Origin: Leptobrachium leishanense
Lineage: Eukaryota > Chordata > Amphibia > Anura > Megophryidae
Assembly: GCA_009667805.1 (NCBI GenBank)
Contig: CM019064.1
Coordinates: 73,654,400 to 73,718,399, forward strand
DNA: 64,000 nucleotides
Direction: 5' to 3'
A model generated the notes under the pieces. The model ran no database searches. It was not told the DNA's origin and saw only the letters and a program-made list of their open reading frames with translations. How positions within the stretch are numbered: the first letter of the stretch is position 1; the number at the start of each line of letters is the position of its first letter. Both the position numbers and the translations under genes were made by a program. Below are positions 1-10,028 of the stretch, piece after piece.

Positions 1-698
1 ATGCTATCAGTCCTGTCGCCTTCCAAGCCCTTGCCGGCCCGGTCTCGGTATCTCTCTAGGGTGGGGTCAGTCTGGGTCTGGTGTCGGAGGGTGGCTGGGG
101 AGCTCCATGTGAGGGGGTGGTCAGGTCGAGGGGACGGGGTCGTGGTTGGTCGGGGTTTGGGGGGTCGGGGGGGTTTGGGAGGTTTGGGTCGTGGTCTCAC
201 CTGGGTCCCGATTGGAGTGCCGTAGTTGTTGCGGTGGCTTTGTTGCCGAGTGGTCATCGGGGCTGCTGCATCCGTGGCGTAGGTGGAAACTAAGCATCTC
301 AGGTCATTGCCGAGGAGGATTTCAGCCGGTAGTCGATCCAGTAAACCCACCCTCACGGATCTCTCCCCCGAACCCCAATCCAGGTGGACCCGGGCCGTAG
401 CGAGTCGGACCACTTTCCCTCTGGCTACACGGACAGCGACAGTGTGGTCCAACCGGTCCTTTTTCTGTATTAAATGTGGTCGTATGAGGGAGATGGTGGC
501 GCCGGAGTCCCGGAGGCCCTCAGCGGCCCGTCCGTTGATCCACACGGCCTGTCGGTGGTGTTGGCGATTGTCGGCCAAGGCAGCCTGTACAGGGTCGGCC
601 TCGTGTAACATCCCCCATTCTTCCGGGGAGTCCAACCACGGGGTTTCGGTGTGGTAGCAGTGAGCCGCGGGTGGTGCTTGGGTGGGGGCCCGCGAAAT
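1..698 (-). pseudogene. pol: Ty3/Gypsy pol start: retropepsin-like protease and proline-rich linker, partial
   Basis: A minus-strand frame with no stop runs from about 698 to the window edge. It holds the aspartic protease catalytic block RDSGATISLI (codons of DSGA at 498-509) and the C-terminal block ILLGNDL (LLGND codons at 303-317), spaced as in retropepsins. A proline- and arginine-rich linker fills 1 to about 225, ahead of the reverse transcriptase expected outside the window. The frame differs from the zinc-knuckle frame. The switch lies at or near a run of seven C (minus strand, 699-705), which could be a replication slip or, less likely, a programmed frameshift site. The catalytic residues are intact, so the protease portion decayed less than gag. 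Confidence 0.85.
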
Positions 699-705
699 GG
701 GGGGG

Positions 706-1748
706 TCGGTGGGGGAAATTCCGGCGGTAGTGCCCCACCTGGTCACATCCGTAACAGCGGATGTTGGCCGCCGAGTTTGGACGGCTCGCCGGTCTGACTG
801 CGGGCCAGCGGGTCGATGGCTCCAGGGGAGGGGCGGGTAGTGCGGGTCGAGGGGGTGGGGGTCGTTCACCCCCGTTGGGTTTCCTCGTGTCTGTGTACTC
901 ATCTGCCCAGGTAGCAGCTTGCTGCACCGTCTGGGGTTTCTTCTCCCGTACCCACTCCCGTACTGCTATGGCGGTGTGTTCAAAAAATTGTTCCAGTAGT
1001 AGCAGCTGGGTGATTTCTTCCACCGTTCTGGCCTTGCTCCCCAGGAACCAAGTCTTTAGGTCTCATTGTAGCCGATGCGCCCACTCTACATGCGTTGTGC
1101 CGTTGGGCCGGCGTGAGTTTCGGAACTTCACCCGGCTGGCTTTAGGAGTGATGGCAAAGCAACTCAGTAAAGCTTGCTTTACGTAGTCATAGTTCTTGGC
1201 CTCTTCGTCCGGAACGGTCCGATATGCCTCTGCAGCTCGACCTGTCAATTTACAGGCCAGAATACCGACCCAAGCGGAGCGTTGGACCTCGTGTACCTGG
1301 CACAACTGCTCAAAGTCCTGGAGGAAGTTTTTAATCTCTTCCTCTGCCTCACTGAAGGTTTTAAACGCCTGGAAGGGCACCTTCCGGCCCGCTGATTGTT
1401 CTGGGTTGGGGCTCTCAACCCTATGGCTCTGCATTTCGGCCAGCCGAAGTTCATGCTGGCGCCCCTTGTCTCGTTCCTCTTCCTGCTGGATCTCCTGGAT
1501 GGCGTTGTGTATAGCGGCTTCTGACGGGCGGCTCCGAAGAGGGCTACCCGCTGCCGCACTTTCCTTTGGAAGGGATCTTCTGGGGCCAATGCCTGGGTGG
1601 GTGGTAAGGTTGGCGTGCCCACGGCTCCCTGGTCCATTTCCTGCAGTTCCTCGATCAGGGCGGCTTTACTTTTTGAGCCCGGGGTGCCTCCTCGGCTCTC
1701 CAGGATGCCCCGCAGGTTGTCTTTTTTGTAGTTGGCGTACCCTGCCAT
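706..1748 (-). pseudogene. gag: Ty3/Gypsy gag (SCAN-like capsid and zinc knuckle), disrupted
   Basis: The likely start is the ATG at 1748 (MAGYANYKK), 33 bases past the primer-binding site. A basic N-terminal part (1748 to about 1545) is in one frame. The capsid core (1434 down to 1063, with FLQDFEQLCQ and KLTGRAAEAYRTVP) and the C-terminal part with the zinc knuckle are in another, so there is a frame change near 1520-1550. One TGA at 1060-1062 interrupts the capsid frame, which reads on directly afterwards. The zinc knuckle at 715-756 has CX2CX4H, but the last cysteine position is phenylalanine, so it could not bind zinc normally. The product would package the element RNA in virus-like particles. 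The capsid fold resembles the one that gave rise to vertebrate SCAN domains. Confidence 0.85.
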
Positions 1749-1780
1749 GCTGAGTGCTTTTTCTGGGGGTTCAAAGAGCT

Positions 1781-1798
1781 ATCCCGCCGCTGCCACCA
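1781..1798 (-). other. Primer-binding site, tRNA-Leu(UAG) type
   Basis: The minus-strand 18-mer TGGTGGCAGCGGCGGGAT follows the LTR end by one or two bases. It matches the complement of the 3' end of vertebrate tRNA-Leu(UAG), including the CCA, at 17 of 18 positions (tRNA sequence recalled, not searched). It would prime minus-strand DNA synthesis. Position and match together support both the LTR boundary and the direction of the element. Confidence 0.75.
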
Positions 1799-1799
1799 G

Positions 1800-2659
1800 T
1801 GTGACAGGATGGAAGTCCGCCTGCGGTCCTGCTCTATCTGACCCCCCCCCTTTGATGGCATCGGCCCGACTACCGAGTGGCACGGCACTCGGCGTCTCGA
1901 GTGGCCTGGAGGATGAAATGGCGTTGGTCCGGCGTCTGGAGAGATGGTGCGGTGTTGCCTTGGGGATCCCGTTCCTGGGTTGAGTGGTGATGCAGGAGAC
2001 CGCTGAGTGTCTCCTGCAATAGTGATTGTAGCTCTGAAATGAAGACACCAGACGTGGCTGTATGCTTTAAAACAGTGAACTGAATTTTATGGGTTTCAAC
2101 AGGGTCATTTATACAACTTCACACAAACAGATTATCAACTCCCCCACCCACACAACCAGCACTGATTGGCTCCTTTCCCAGCCTCCTGTTCCCTATCAGG
2201 TCCCTTTCAGCCTTCCCATTGTCCAGGGATTAGGCAGATGAGGTCTTGGAAAAGCCTCCAATCAGCTGGCTTGCTGTATCCTCTATCTTGCCCTTTCAGG
2301 CTCCCCCATTGTCCAGGGATTAGGCAGATGAGGTCTTGGAAAAGCCTCCAATCCTCTGGCCCGCTGCATCCTCCATCTTGGGGCATGAGATCCTTTGTTC
2401 TGTGAAACCATGCTGGGATGAGCAAAATGGCGACGGGGAAAAACACATACAAACGGTTTCTTTCATACTTTTACAGTCACATCATACAGGGTACATTTTT
2501 ATTACATTACACCAATAAAACCACATCTAGCAATAAAATAAGAGGTCCATAGGCTCACACGCAAAACCAAAATGAAAACAGGAAAAATGGTCTTTAAAAA
2601 GGGTTCAGTCTTTAGTCCTGTGGCTCGCTGAAAAGAGCTCTCATGTCCATTCCGTGACA
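1800..2659 (-). repeat. 5' LTR of the Ty3/Gypsy element
   Basis: On the minus strand the LTR starts TGTCACGG at 2659 and ends CCTGTCACA at about 1800, so it has the usual TG...CA ends and is about 860 bp long. A TATA-like TATAAATGACC lies at 2104-2114 (minus). Inside is a tandem duplication of roughly 88 bp: the block with GGGATTAGGCAGATGAGG occurs near 2226 and again near 2314. The exact 3' edge is set only by its distance from the primer-binding site. The second LTR is outside the window, so LTR identity cannot be used for dating. Confidence 0.8.
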
Positions 2660-2841
2660 CATACTGACTATATTTCCTGCATATTTAACTTCTGTGTTAA
2701 TCTGTATACTTGTGTTTTGTTTTTAATATTCTGCATTTATTACTTTGTATTTCTGTACGTACTGTAAAAATTAAATGTTCTTGAACCCAGGACGTACTTG
2801 AAAATGATAGAAATCTCAATGTATCCTTCCTGGTAAAATAC
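2660..2841 (+). repeat. LINE family A, 3' untranslated region remnant
   Basis: This stretch matches, in the same sense, the LINE tails found at 10029 (minus), 17025 (minus) and 51058 (minus). Shared words include GAACCCAGGACGTACTTGAA and CTTCCTGGTAAAATAC. The 5' side is replaced by the Gypsy LTR, and the simple A-rich tail (TTTATAAATAAATAAATA) is displaced to 3720-3737 by two later insertions. The bases CATAC after the LTR resemble the expected LINE word CATAG and may be one copy of the Gypsy target duplication. Confidence 0.8.
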
Positions 2842-3253
2842 TAGAGGTGTGCATTCGTTTCGTACCGAATCGCAATTTGTTTGAAAATTCCTTAATTCGC
2901 ATTTCAGAAGTAATCCCGAAATAACCACTTGATTTCATCCGAATTGAAACAAAAAACGAAATGCTATATAATGAAATTGATTCACTGACAACAGATTCAG
3001 CACCACAGGCCAATGGACAGCTCAACATTTAACCCTAGCTTGCCTTTTAACAGCAGAATTTGATCTAGTGGGGTTTTATTTAGTGATCCGAAATTCGACT
3101 CAATATCAACTATCGAATCGATCTTAACTTACAATGGAGTTTTTAGTAATCCGATATACCAAAGGAAAGGAAACGAAATAACGAAACGAAATAATGAAAA
3201 CCAAATTATTTTGAAACTAAACAAAACAAATTTTAAAGCCGTGCACACCTCAA
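2842..3253. mobile_element. hAT-like TIR element, TAGRGATGTGCA family, copy 1
   Basis: It begins TAGAGGTGTGCATTCG and ends CGTGCACACCTCAA, imperfect inverted termini of the family seen at 33982, 37944, 54164 and 60403. The flanking octamers are TAAAATAC (2834-2841) and TAAACTAC (3254-3261), an 8-bp duplication with one change, as hAT transposases make. The interior is rich in TTTCG and ATATCAACTATCGAAT words and encodes nothing. It sits in the tail of LINE family A. Confidence 0.8.
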
Positions 3254-3265
3254 TAAACTACTTTA

Positions 3266-3710
3266 CAAGGAAAACAGATTGCACAACAAGCAACAAGAGT
3301 GGCAACAAGGGTTAACTTTAATAAATAGAAATAGCAACCAACAAGAATGATTGAAAAGGTAGGAAGATGTGTCAAATGGCAATAATGGAGCAAGGAACAT
3401 AGAATAAAGAATTGCCAAAAGGCATACACAATTGGAGGAGTAATTACTACCTATACCTCGGTGGTTCAAGCCACCTACATAACCAAGATAGAAGGCCCAC
3501 TGAAGCAGAACCCAGCAATAGCCATAAATAGGAAGACCACAATGAAAAGGAAATTCAAGAGTTAACTGTTAAAAACAGGAGAAGGCTTAACTCATTAACC
3601 CTTGTTGCCACTCTTGTTGCACGTTGTGCAATCTGTTTTCCTTGTCAATTGTTTGGGTTATGCCCTGTGGAGTGGCTTATTGAGCCCCACTTTGTTTTGT
3701 CTGTGTGTTT
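3266..3710. mobile_element. 445-bp insert with 49-bp inverted repeats, class unknown
   Basis: The insert is flanked by direct repeats TAAACTACTTTA at 3254-3265 and 3712-3723, and the LINE tail resumes after the second. Its left end (3266-3315) and an internal block (3596-3644) are inverted copies of each other with about two mismatches in 49 bases. Beyond the second arm lie 66 more bases ending in a GT-rich run. Direct repeats of 12 bp or more suggest target-primed reverse transcription, perhaps with a 5' inversion. An inverted-repeat DNA element that moved by other means is the alternative. Confidence 0.55.
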
Positions 3711-3852
3711 ATAAACTACTTTATAAATAAATAAATATGATACAAGTAGATGTAATATTCTAGTTTATTCACTACATTGAAAATTGCAGGAATTCGACCA
3801 AGTAACTGCAAATGTTGGGGTAAAACAGCCGAAGTGAGAAAAAGAACCCTAC

Positions 3853-4022
3853 TTTATTTTATTATTATTATACTTTATTTATAGAGTGCCAACATATTCC
3901 TTATTCCATGAAAAATGGGTAAACTATAGACTGTGTTACAATACATTGAGACAGAACAACATTTGACCTGTCAACACAAGGAAATGCGGGCCCTGTTCCT
4001 GTGGGAACTTACAATCTAGAAA
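3853..4022 (-). repeat. L2-like LINE 3' end
   Basis: On the plus strand it opens with (ATT)n and CTTTATTTATAGAGTGCC and ends at CTTACAATCTAGAAAT. The same order, less decayed, occurs at 52619-52800 (minus) and in the opposite sense at 51201-51446. The word TCTAGATTGTAAG...CCTGTG, shared by such tails, is also the seed of the minisatellite at 37328. Only the 3' terminus is present, as in most 5'-truncated copies. Confidence 0.75.
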
Positions 4023-5030
4023 TATTTTATCTTTTTTTTATAACAGGCATATACAGCATACATACTTCATCTATTCAGTACATCATGTGCTGTATTTATC
4101 AAAATTCACACTGCTTGGGTATTTTTTTTTATGGATCCGCAGAAGGTGCTTGTACCTAGGTTGAATGGCCACACAACTCTGAATGGTGCTGTCAAGTATC
4201 TTGGCAAAGCACATCACTTATACACAAATATTTGCATGTGAAGGCATGTGAGAGGATCATGTTGGACACATGGGAGTCCTGTGGAGCACAGCTTGTGAAC
4301 TAGAGAAGTCAAATTGATAAAGATAAATGACTCTGGAGAAATACTGCTGTGCTAGTAAAATGTTTCATATATAAATGAAAAGCAAGGAAAATGGGATTTA
4401 CCGCAGAGATGGGAAAATAAAGTGAATAGGTTCACCGATTTAAGGAAAAAAGAAGATACTGTACGTACAAAAGGGAAGCCTGACTCCCTAAAACTGTCAA
4501 GGAGATTAAATGAAGAGTGCTATATGGATAAGAATAGCAGATGGTGGTGGTGCCTTTAGACATATTAGTAATTTTTACATGAAGGGGCTAAAAATGAGTT
4601 CACGGTTTGTTCAAAACTGAGCAATCACAAGTCATGGAATGTCCTCCTGGTATAAGCACTAATGATGTTTCTAGCAAAGGTAGGTAATAATCAAAGGCGC
4701 TTAGGACGGTATAAGGAAAGTGTGGGAGAAATTTATAAAACGCAAGCCCCTAGGGATAGGTCTGACACCCAGCAGACATATAGATAAGCACAAATATAAA
4801 GGAATGACTTAGGCGGATATGTGTCAAAATTAAACATATATCTGCATGACACTTTCACAGAATGTATAGTCAATTAGAAATGATTGTAGAGGATAAGTGG
4901 TTAATATATGGTGATTTTCTTCTGATGGTGATTCTCCTTAGATGGTTTCTGGAGGGGGGGATATAAGCCAGACAGAAAGAACACGATTGTGCAGTATTAT
5001 GCAATATATGCCCCCTTTGATTCTCCCCTA
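4023..5030. other. No recognised feature
   Basis: AT-rich sequence with no long reading frame and no repeat boundary that I could confirm. I see no splice-bounded exon candidate. Confidence 0.5.
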
Positions 5031-5345
5031 TGGGGAACTTACTAGACCCAGAGCCTCTTCGCCCGGCTCTGGGAATGGATGGCCTGTGAGGTCCTTTAGG
5101 TAGCCTCCAACCTCCTTTAAACCGCGAGTGGTCTCCGAAATTCGGCTGGTGTGGTCAGGGGGAACGTAAAAAAAGAGACCCCGGATCCAAAGACTTAAAA
5201 AGTGCCTTTTTTATTTAAAAAATCCCAGCATAAAAACAGTTTTCAAACAAGGATAACAAATTAAAAAGGACCTGAAACGCGTTTCGCCAGCGTCACCTGG
5301 CTTCTGGCAGCCAGAAGCGGTGGATCGGACTGCTGTTCTAGTCGC
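5030..5345. repeat. Unclassified dispersed-repeat-like block with GAAACGCGTTTCGCC motif
   Basis: It contains a T/A-rich stretch (TTTTTTATTTAAAAAATCCC), then the palindromic GAAACGCGTTTC and a CTTCTGGCAGCCAGAAGC hairpin. Such a cluster is common in dispersed frog repeats, but I cannot assign a class and there is no second copy here to set the ends. Confidence 0.35.
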
Positions 5346-5379
5346 AGGATGAGAGGCGAGTATCTGATTTTTCAGGGGT

Positions 5380-6536
5380 TTACAGCTGCGGCTAACTGAT
5401 TCTGCAGAAGCGTGGTTAACGTTTCATTTAGACGCAGCAGGGCTTAATTAGTGTTAGGACTTTGTAATCCTAACGTTAATTACTCTTTGCGCTCCCCATG
5501 GGAGCATAGGGAGCGCAAAGTACATGTCACAATGGGGGGCACCTGGCACGCGCCGAGGTGGGGCCCTGGTACTCGTTAAAAGCCCCTATGTGCAGAGATA
5601 CACTATGGACAGCAATAACAGGAGCGAACAGCACGGGATAAGTGAGAGACCTTTGCAAAACCCTAGTAAAGCAGCCCTAAATCTGACAGGCTGGTCTTTA
5701 GAATAGCCGGATCTATACTAGAAAAAAGATAAATTTATAAGCTGTGCAGAGTCATGAAAAATACAGATACCAGGGTACACTAGAAACAATACTGATAGTA
5801 CAGACAAGGAGCATCCAATAGAAACATCAAGAAAAAAAGCCAGAAGTCAATAACCAGAACGTGTACCTTATACAGTAGCCAGGGTTTCAGAACCAGGGAT
5901 GGACGTCAGACCAGCCAGAGATCAAGACCAGGTAATCAGCGAAATAGATAAACAGAAAACCAAATAATACAAGGAAGAAACCACTAAGAACTGAATGCAC
6001 AGGAACTAGATATAAACCAGAACATAACCTAACTAAAGAAACAGCAGACAGACAGTGAAGACAAAAAACAAAGAAATGAACTAAAGCAGGAAATACTAAC
6101 ATGGACTAGAAATAACAACAGGGAGCTCTAGAATCACAGCAGACAGGATATTCAGGCAAACTGGTACAAATTATAGAGCAATGGGATATGAGCCCATTGT
6201 TTTAAATAGGGAGGGGATCAGGACAAAGACCAACAGGTGAGCAGACTGCAGAAACCAATTAACCCCTGAACTGCAGACCAGAAACAGCAGGCTAAACACA
6301 AGGCCTAAAGAGGCTATACAAATATAGAGGGCAGGGGGACAGGGCTGGAATGACGAAACGTGACAGTACAGTAAACTTGTGTTGGAAAGCGCAATCTCGG
6401 ATGCGCTACCAGGTTTTTTAACCGATAGCGTTCGGAATGTAATATGGGCAGGCCACGCGAGGGCCACTTAACCTAACGTTAACGCTCACATAGCTGAGCA
6501 CTAACGTTAGCTTTAAGATTGTAATATTGCCCTAAG
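5380..6536. mobile_element. GGGC..TATTACAAT-ended TIR element, copy 1, split by a solo LTR
   Basis: The right end, GATTGTAATATTGCCCTA near 6520-6536, is the inverted form of the left end of the neighbouring element at 6872. The interior shares GCGCAAAGTACAGTAA with 7305-7320 of that neighbour once the LTR at 5525-6365 is removed. The left limit is uncertain. No coding potential. Confidence 0.5.
5525..6365 (-). mobile_element. Solo LTR with 5-bp target duplication GTACA
   Basis: It starts TGTCACAATGG and ends CGTGACA, giving inverted TGTCAC...GTGACA ends typical of LTRs. The pentamer GTACA flanks it at 5520-5524 and 6366-6370. The element is 841 bp, non-coding, and has a TATA-like TATATTTGTATAG on the minus strand near 6313-6327, which favours minus orientation. 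No internal region is present, so it is a recombination product (solo LTR). Removing it joins GCGCAAAGTACA to GTAAAC as in the sister element. Confidence 0.85.
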
Positions 6537-6871
6537 AGTTGGTTAGAATCTCTAAATGGTTAAAATTGTTAAAGTTTTTAAATGAATGAGCTACTGCTGA
6601 CATTTTTAAATGTATGAGTTGGCGTGCTCTCCTCCTGGCTTGTTTTATATGTTTGGCTTCAAAAGCACCCGCTATGCTTAGTAAAGATTGAGTGCTGCCC
6701 TCCTGTAGTATACATATATTTTTTTCCATTTTGGAAAGAGTGAGTTATTTTTTGGGGGGGTCATCTGAATTGCATGGGAGTTGTTTATATTAATAAGTTT
6801 AGCCTTTATATTTAATGGCTCACTCGTTAACCATAAGAACTGTGTAGGACTAGGCCACCAATGTGCAAATT
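6537..6871. other. No recognised feature
   Basis: Short AT-rich spacer between two related TIR elements. Nothing coding seen. Confidence 0.4.
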
Positions 6872-7461
6872 CTTACGGCCCTATTACAATCTTTACACTA
6901 ACATGGGGACGCCGCGTGTATCACCTCCTGGAATCTATGGGAACCCATGGAGGCTTGTGCTCCTGGGCTGCGAGCCCTGCGTGATCTCGCTCTCGTGACA
7001 CTGTGCAGCGACGCTAAGTGATCACCGAGGGAGACTGAGAACTATTTGTCCCCAGTCTCACTTTGCTCCCAGCCAGAAGAATCATCAGTTCAGGTCACCC
7101 TTCTCGCCGTGGGGTGTAAGGGAGTTTACAGGAGGTGTTAAATGATTTTGCGATTGCAGAATCATTTAACACCAGCTTTTGGGACATGCTAACTGTTGGC
7201 TCTCCGCATCCTAATGGTAATTAGTGCTAGCACTTTGTAATACCTTTCTTTTCGAAACGCTGATTAATGATTGCGGTCCCCTTGTTAGGTATAGGATGCG
7301 CAAAGTACAGTAAGCTCGCTCAAGCTGCAAGGCGCTAGCTGATTTCACCTCAGTGTAGCGTCAGGAATGTGATATGAATGCCAGACACTAAACTTACTTC
7401 TCCTAGCGCTAACGATTACATATGGAGACGCTACATTAGCAACAGCAATGGATTAGAGCCC
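6872..7461. mobile_element. GGGCCCTATTAC-ended TIR element, copy 2
   Basis: The left end GGCCCTATTACAATCTTTAC and the right end, which inverted reads GGGCTCTAATCC, are degenerate inverted repeats of the family that also gives the CpG-rich element at 21244. An internal hairpin pairs GGTGTTAAATGATT with AATCATTTAACACC at about 7132-7172. Non-coding and likely non-autonomous. Confidence 0.55.
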
Positions 7462-8657
7462 TTCGTTTGTTAGTAAACAAATGACTCGGTTTGGGTTTGC
7501 ACACATTGAAGTTCTACCGGCACTACATTAAACCATTTAAATAACTAGCAATTATATGATCTTCTGCGGGGCCGCAGTCATTGAAAAAAAATGTTAAAAA
7601 TCTGTAATAATTGAATTTCCGTATCTGTGCCATTAGACTGCGTTTACTTTTTAGAGAAGGAATGCAGCTCAACAATTCCAGAGCCATTTAATAATGTATC
7701 ATCAACTGCACTATGTAATCTGTACAGAGTATTTATAGCAAAATCAGATCTGTTACCTAATGTCTTTAAATCTTTTAATGTTAAAATGTCTTACGGCTAT
7801 TGAAAAAAAAAATATATATATTTATATATATATAAAAAGCCAACGCGAGTATATACAGTATACTTTGTAAGGAGTAATTCACATTCTCCATTTCCATTTA
7901 GCTGAAAGATTGACTAATGGAGCTATAAATGAACATCTTATTAGCCTAATTCTCCATGGGAAAGTACTGTAAGTAGCTATTTGCTCAACCGATATCATTT
8001 AAACAACTCCATCTATCTTCGTCAAAGAGGATCCCTGGGTTTAATTAACCAAGGCCACAACAAGCCAGGTAGATGGTATAAATATATAGTGTTGTCATGT
8101 AATGTATTTATTCATTGCAGTCAACAGATTTACATGGAAACCAATGAATCGCGTGCTTATATTGTATGTACACACACACACACAAACAATGTATACAATG
8201 TATACAATGTTTGAAATATTCAATTTTTTTTCCATTTATACAGTAAATAGCACACATTGTTGTCAATTATATTTTATTTCGACATCACAGTGTGGAAAAA
8301 TATCGTTCATGCTGTGCACATAATGCAAAACCAAATGCTTTGGCTTGTTAATAACAATTTTAAATTGCATCACGACCTTATATCTACTGAAATATTTTGA
8401 AAATATTTAAGCGCGATGTATGCACACAGCCTAACGCTGTTTGATTACATTGTATGTATTCTAGACATGTGTAGAGGGGGGTTCTGTTATGTTCACCTTT
8501 TTAGGTTCCAGTCTGTATTGGTTAATGATAAAAATAAATCTGGAAATTGACAGTGATTATTTACAGTTTGTAAGAAATGATACGGGTTGCATACATTTTC
8601 TCAAATACACACAACAAACACCATACATATGCCAATGTTGTGTAAAACACCCAGAAG
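7462..8657. other. AT-rich unique DNA with microsatellites; possible conserved non-coding DNA
   Basis: It contains an (AT)n tract at about 7806-7834, (CA)n at 8170-8183 and a TGTATACAA repeat at 8190-8210. Flanks have many TTTAAT/ATTTAAA words and no repeat signature. Reading frames here are shadows of low-complexity sequence. Confidence 0.35.
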
Positions 8658-8746
8658 AGAAGAGCAGAGTGAGTAGGGTACTGGAGGGAGGAGGGGGACC
8701 ACTAAGTCCCTTCCTCCTTCCTGTACCCCACCCACTCTGCTCTTCT
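8658..8746. repeat. Long inverted repeat (hairpin)
   Basis: The arm starting AGAAGAGCAGAGTG at 8658 pairs with CACTCTGCTCTTCT ending at 8746. The arms are about 40 bases each, purine-rich against pyrimidine-rich, with a loop of about 10 bases and several mismatches. No matching terminal duplication found. Confidence 0.6.
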
Positions 8747-10028
8747 CCCCCTTGTTCCGATTCGTGCCTCTCACTCTGCTTGCCTCCCTCCCATCCCCTA
8801 TGCTTTACCATCTCACCCACCTCTTCTCTCTGCCTTCCCTCTGCAGGCCCCATCCTTTGCACCCACGTCCATTGAAGCCCTTGAGCTGTTCACCAGTCTC
8901 ATACGGAACTACCTTGTACCCGATTACTCAAGGACCAAGGCCCATATACCTAGACCACACATCCCTTCCCTAACCCCTAAAATCTAACAGCATTACTATC
9001 CCTGCTCCAATAACGCATCCACCAAAGATGCTGGTTGACCAAATTATCCTTTAGTCATTATTCTGTTGACTGCTTTTTCCCCGGTAATGCAACACTAGTC
9101 TACTTTTGATACAAGCAGCATACAAGACAGCGTATCCTTGAAATGTCAATCAAATCTTTATTGCAAAAAATATCCACTATGAGCCACAAAAAAACTTATG
9201 TAATTGTAATAATTTGTCCTTCAACTTCATCCTCACCAGCTTAATTTTGTTCACGAGGCTGCATCCCCTGCTGGCAAACTGCCACTCGATTCCTCGTCCA
9301 TGTTCAATGGAAAGGAAACATATTGTGATAACAATACAGGACTATTCACGCGGCTGCTTCAGTAGGAGAAATAATTATTCATGCAGGAGGGTTAGAGACA
9401 TGACTTTACCTGTGAAGTCCCCCATATAGAATTAACACCAATACTGTATCCCTCACAGATGTTGCTTGTGGCTTGCAGAACACATTTATCCATCTCTTCA
9501 TTTCAGTGACACCCTCCCCTGACAATGTGAAATCTCTCATGTTTAAACTATTATGCTATTTGATCCAGGAACGAGGAAGAATGTCCATCTGGAGAATCTT
9601 CCAAATCATAGAGAACCATGTAAAGATCTCTTTGTCTTATGATCAGCTCTACAGGAGTATCCTCAGTGACCTGGTGGACAATGTAGTGTTGCAGTGCATA
9701 TATAGTATGATTAACCAGCTACATTCAGAAAAAAATAAAAATCCATCTCTAATAACTCTCAACAGCCCCATTCCAGTACCCTGCTCATAGGGTTATAGGA
9801 CACAGGCATGGATCGTACGTCTACACACCTGATAACACAGGCACTGATTGTCCCTTGCATTGTAATAAAAGGTTTTCTTCACTTGAATAAGATTTTATAT
9901 GCCATAAATATATATATTATTTATTGCTACACACTCTAATCTTAATATATGCAACTGAGGGTAGAATAAGTGTACTTTGAAGATTTATAGACTAGTAGAC
10001 TTGTCATTGGATGACTTTAGCTTGCAAG
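8747..10028. other. No recognised gene; unassigned DNA
   Basis: A 105-codon open frame on the plus strand (9473-9790) lies here but shows no known motif, no neighbouring exon and ordinary AT-rich composition, so I do not call it. A pyrimidine-rich tract lies at 8700-8880. Confidence 0.35.

Larger units (their letters stand above)
1..2659 (-). mobile_element. Ty3/Gypsy LTR retrotransposon, 5' part, running off the left edge
   Basis: Read on the minus strand, the order is LTR, primer-binding site, gag, protease and a proline-rich linker; the rest of pol and the 3' LTR lie beyond position 1. The gag has the SCAN-like capsid and single zinc knuckle of the Ty3/Gypsy families known from fish and frogs. 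The copy is dead: gag carries a frame change near 1520-1550 and an in-frame TGA at 1060-1062, and there is a frame change between zinc knuckle and protease. The insertion point is the 3' untranslated region of an older LINE, whose remaining half begins at about 2660. The reverse transcriptase, RNase H and integrase are not in the window, so the family name rests on gag, protease and the primer-binding site. Confidence 0.9.

Noticed and set aside
761..1753. Plus-strand open frames of 141 and 185 codons
   Set aside because: Antisense shadows of the Gypsy gag on the minus strand.
9473..9790. 105-codon open frame on the plus strand
   Set aside because: The translation looks moderately protein-like, but has no recognisable motif, splice context or adjacent exon. 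In AT-rich DNA of this size a frame of this length is expected by chance.
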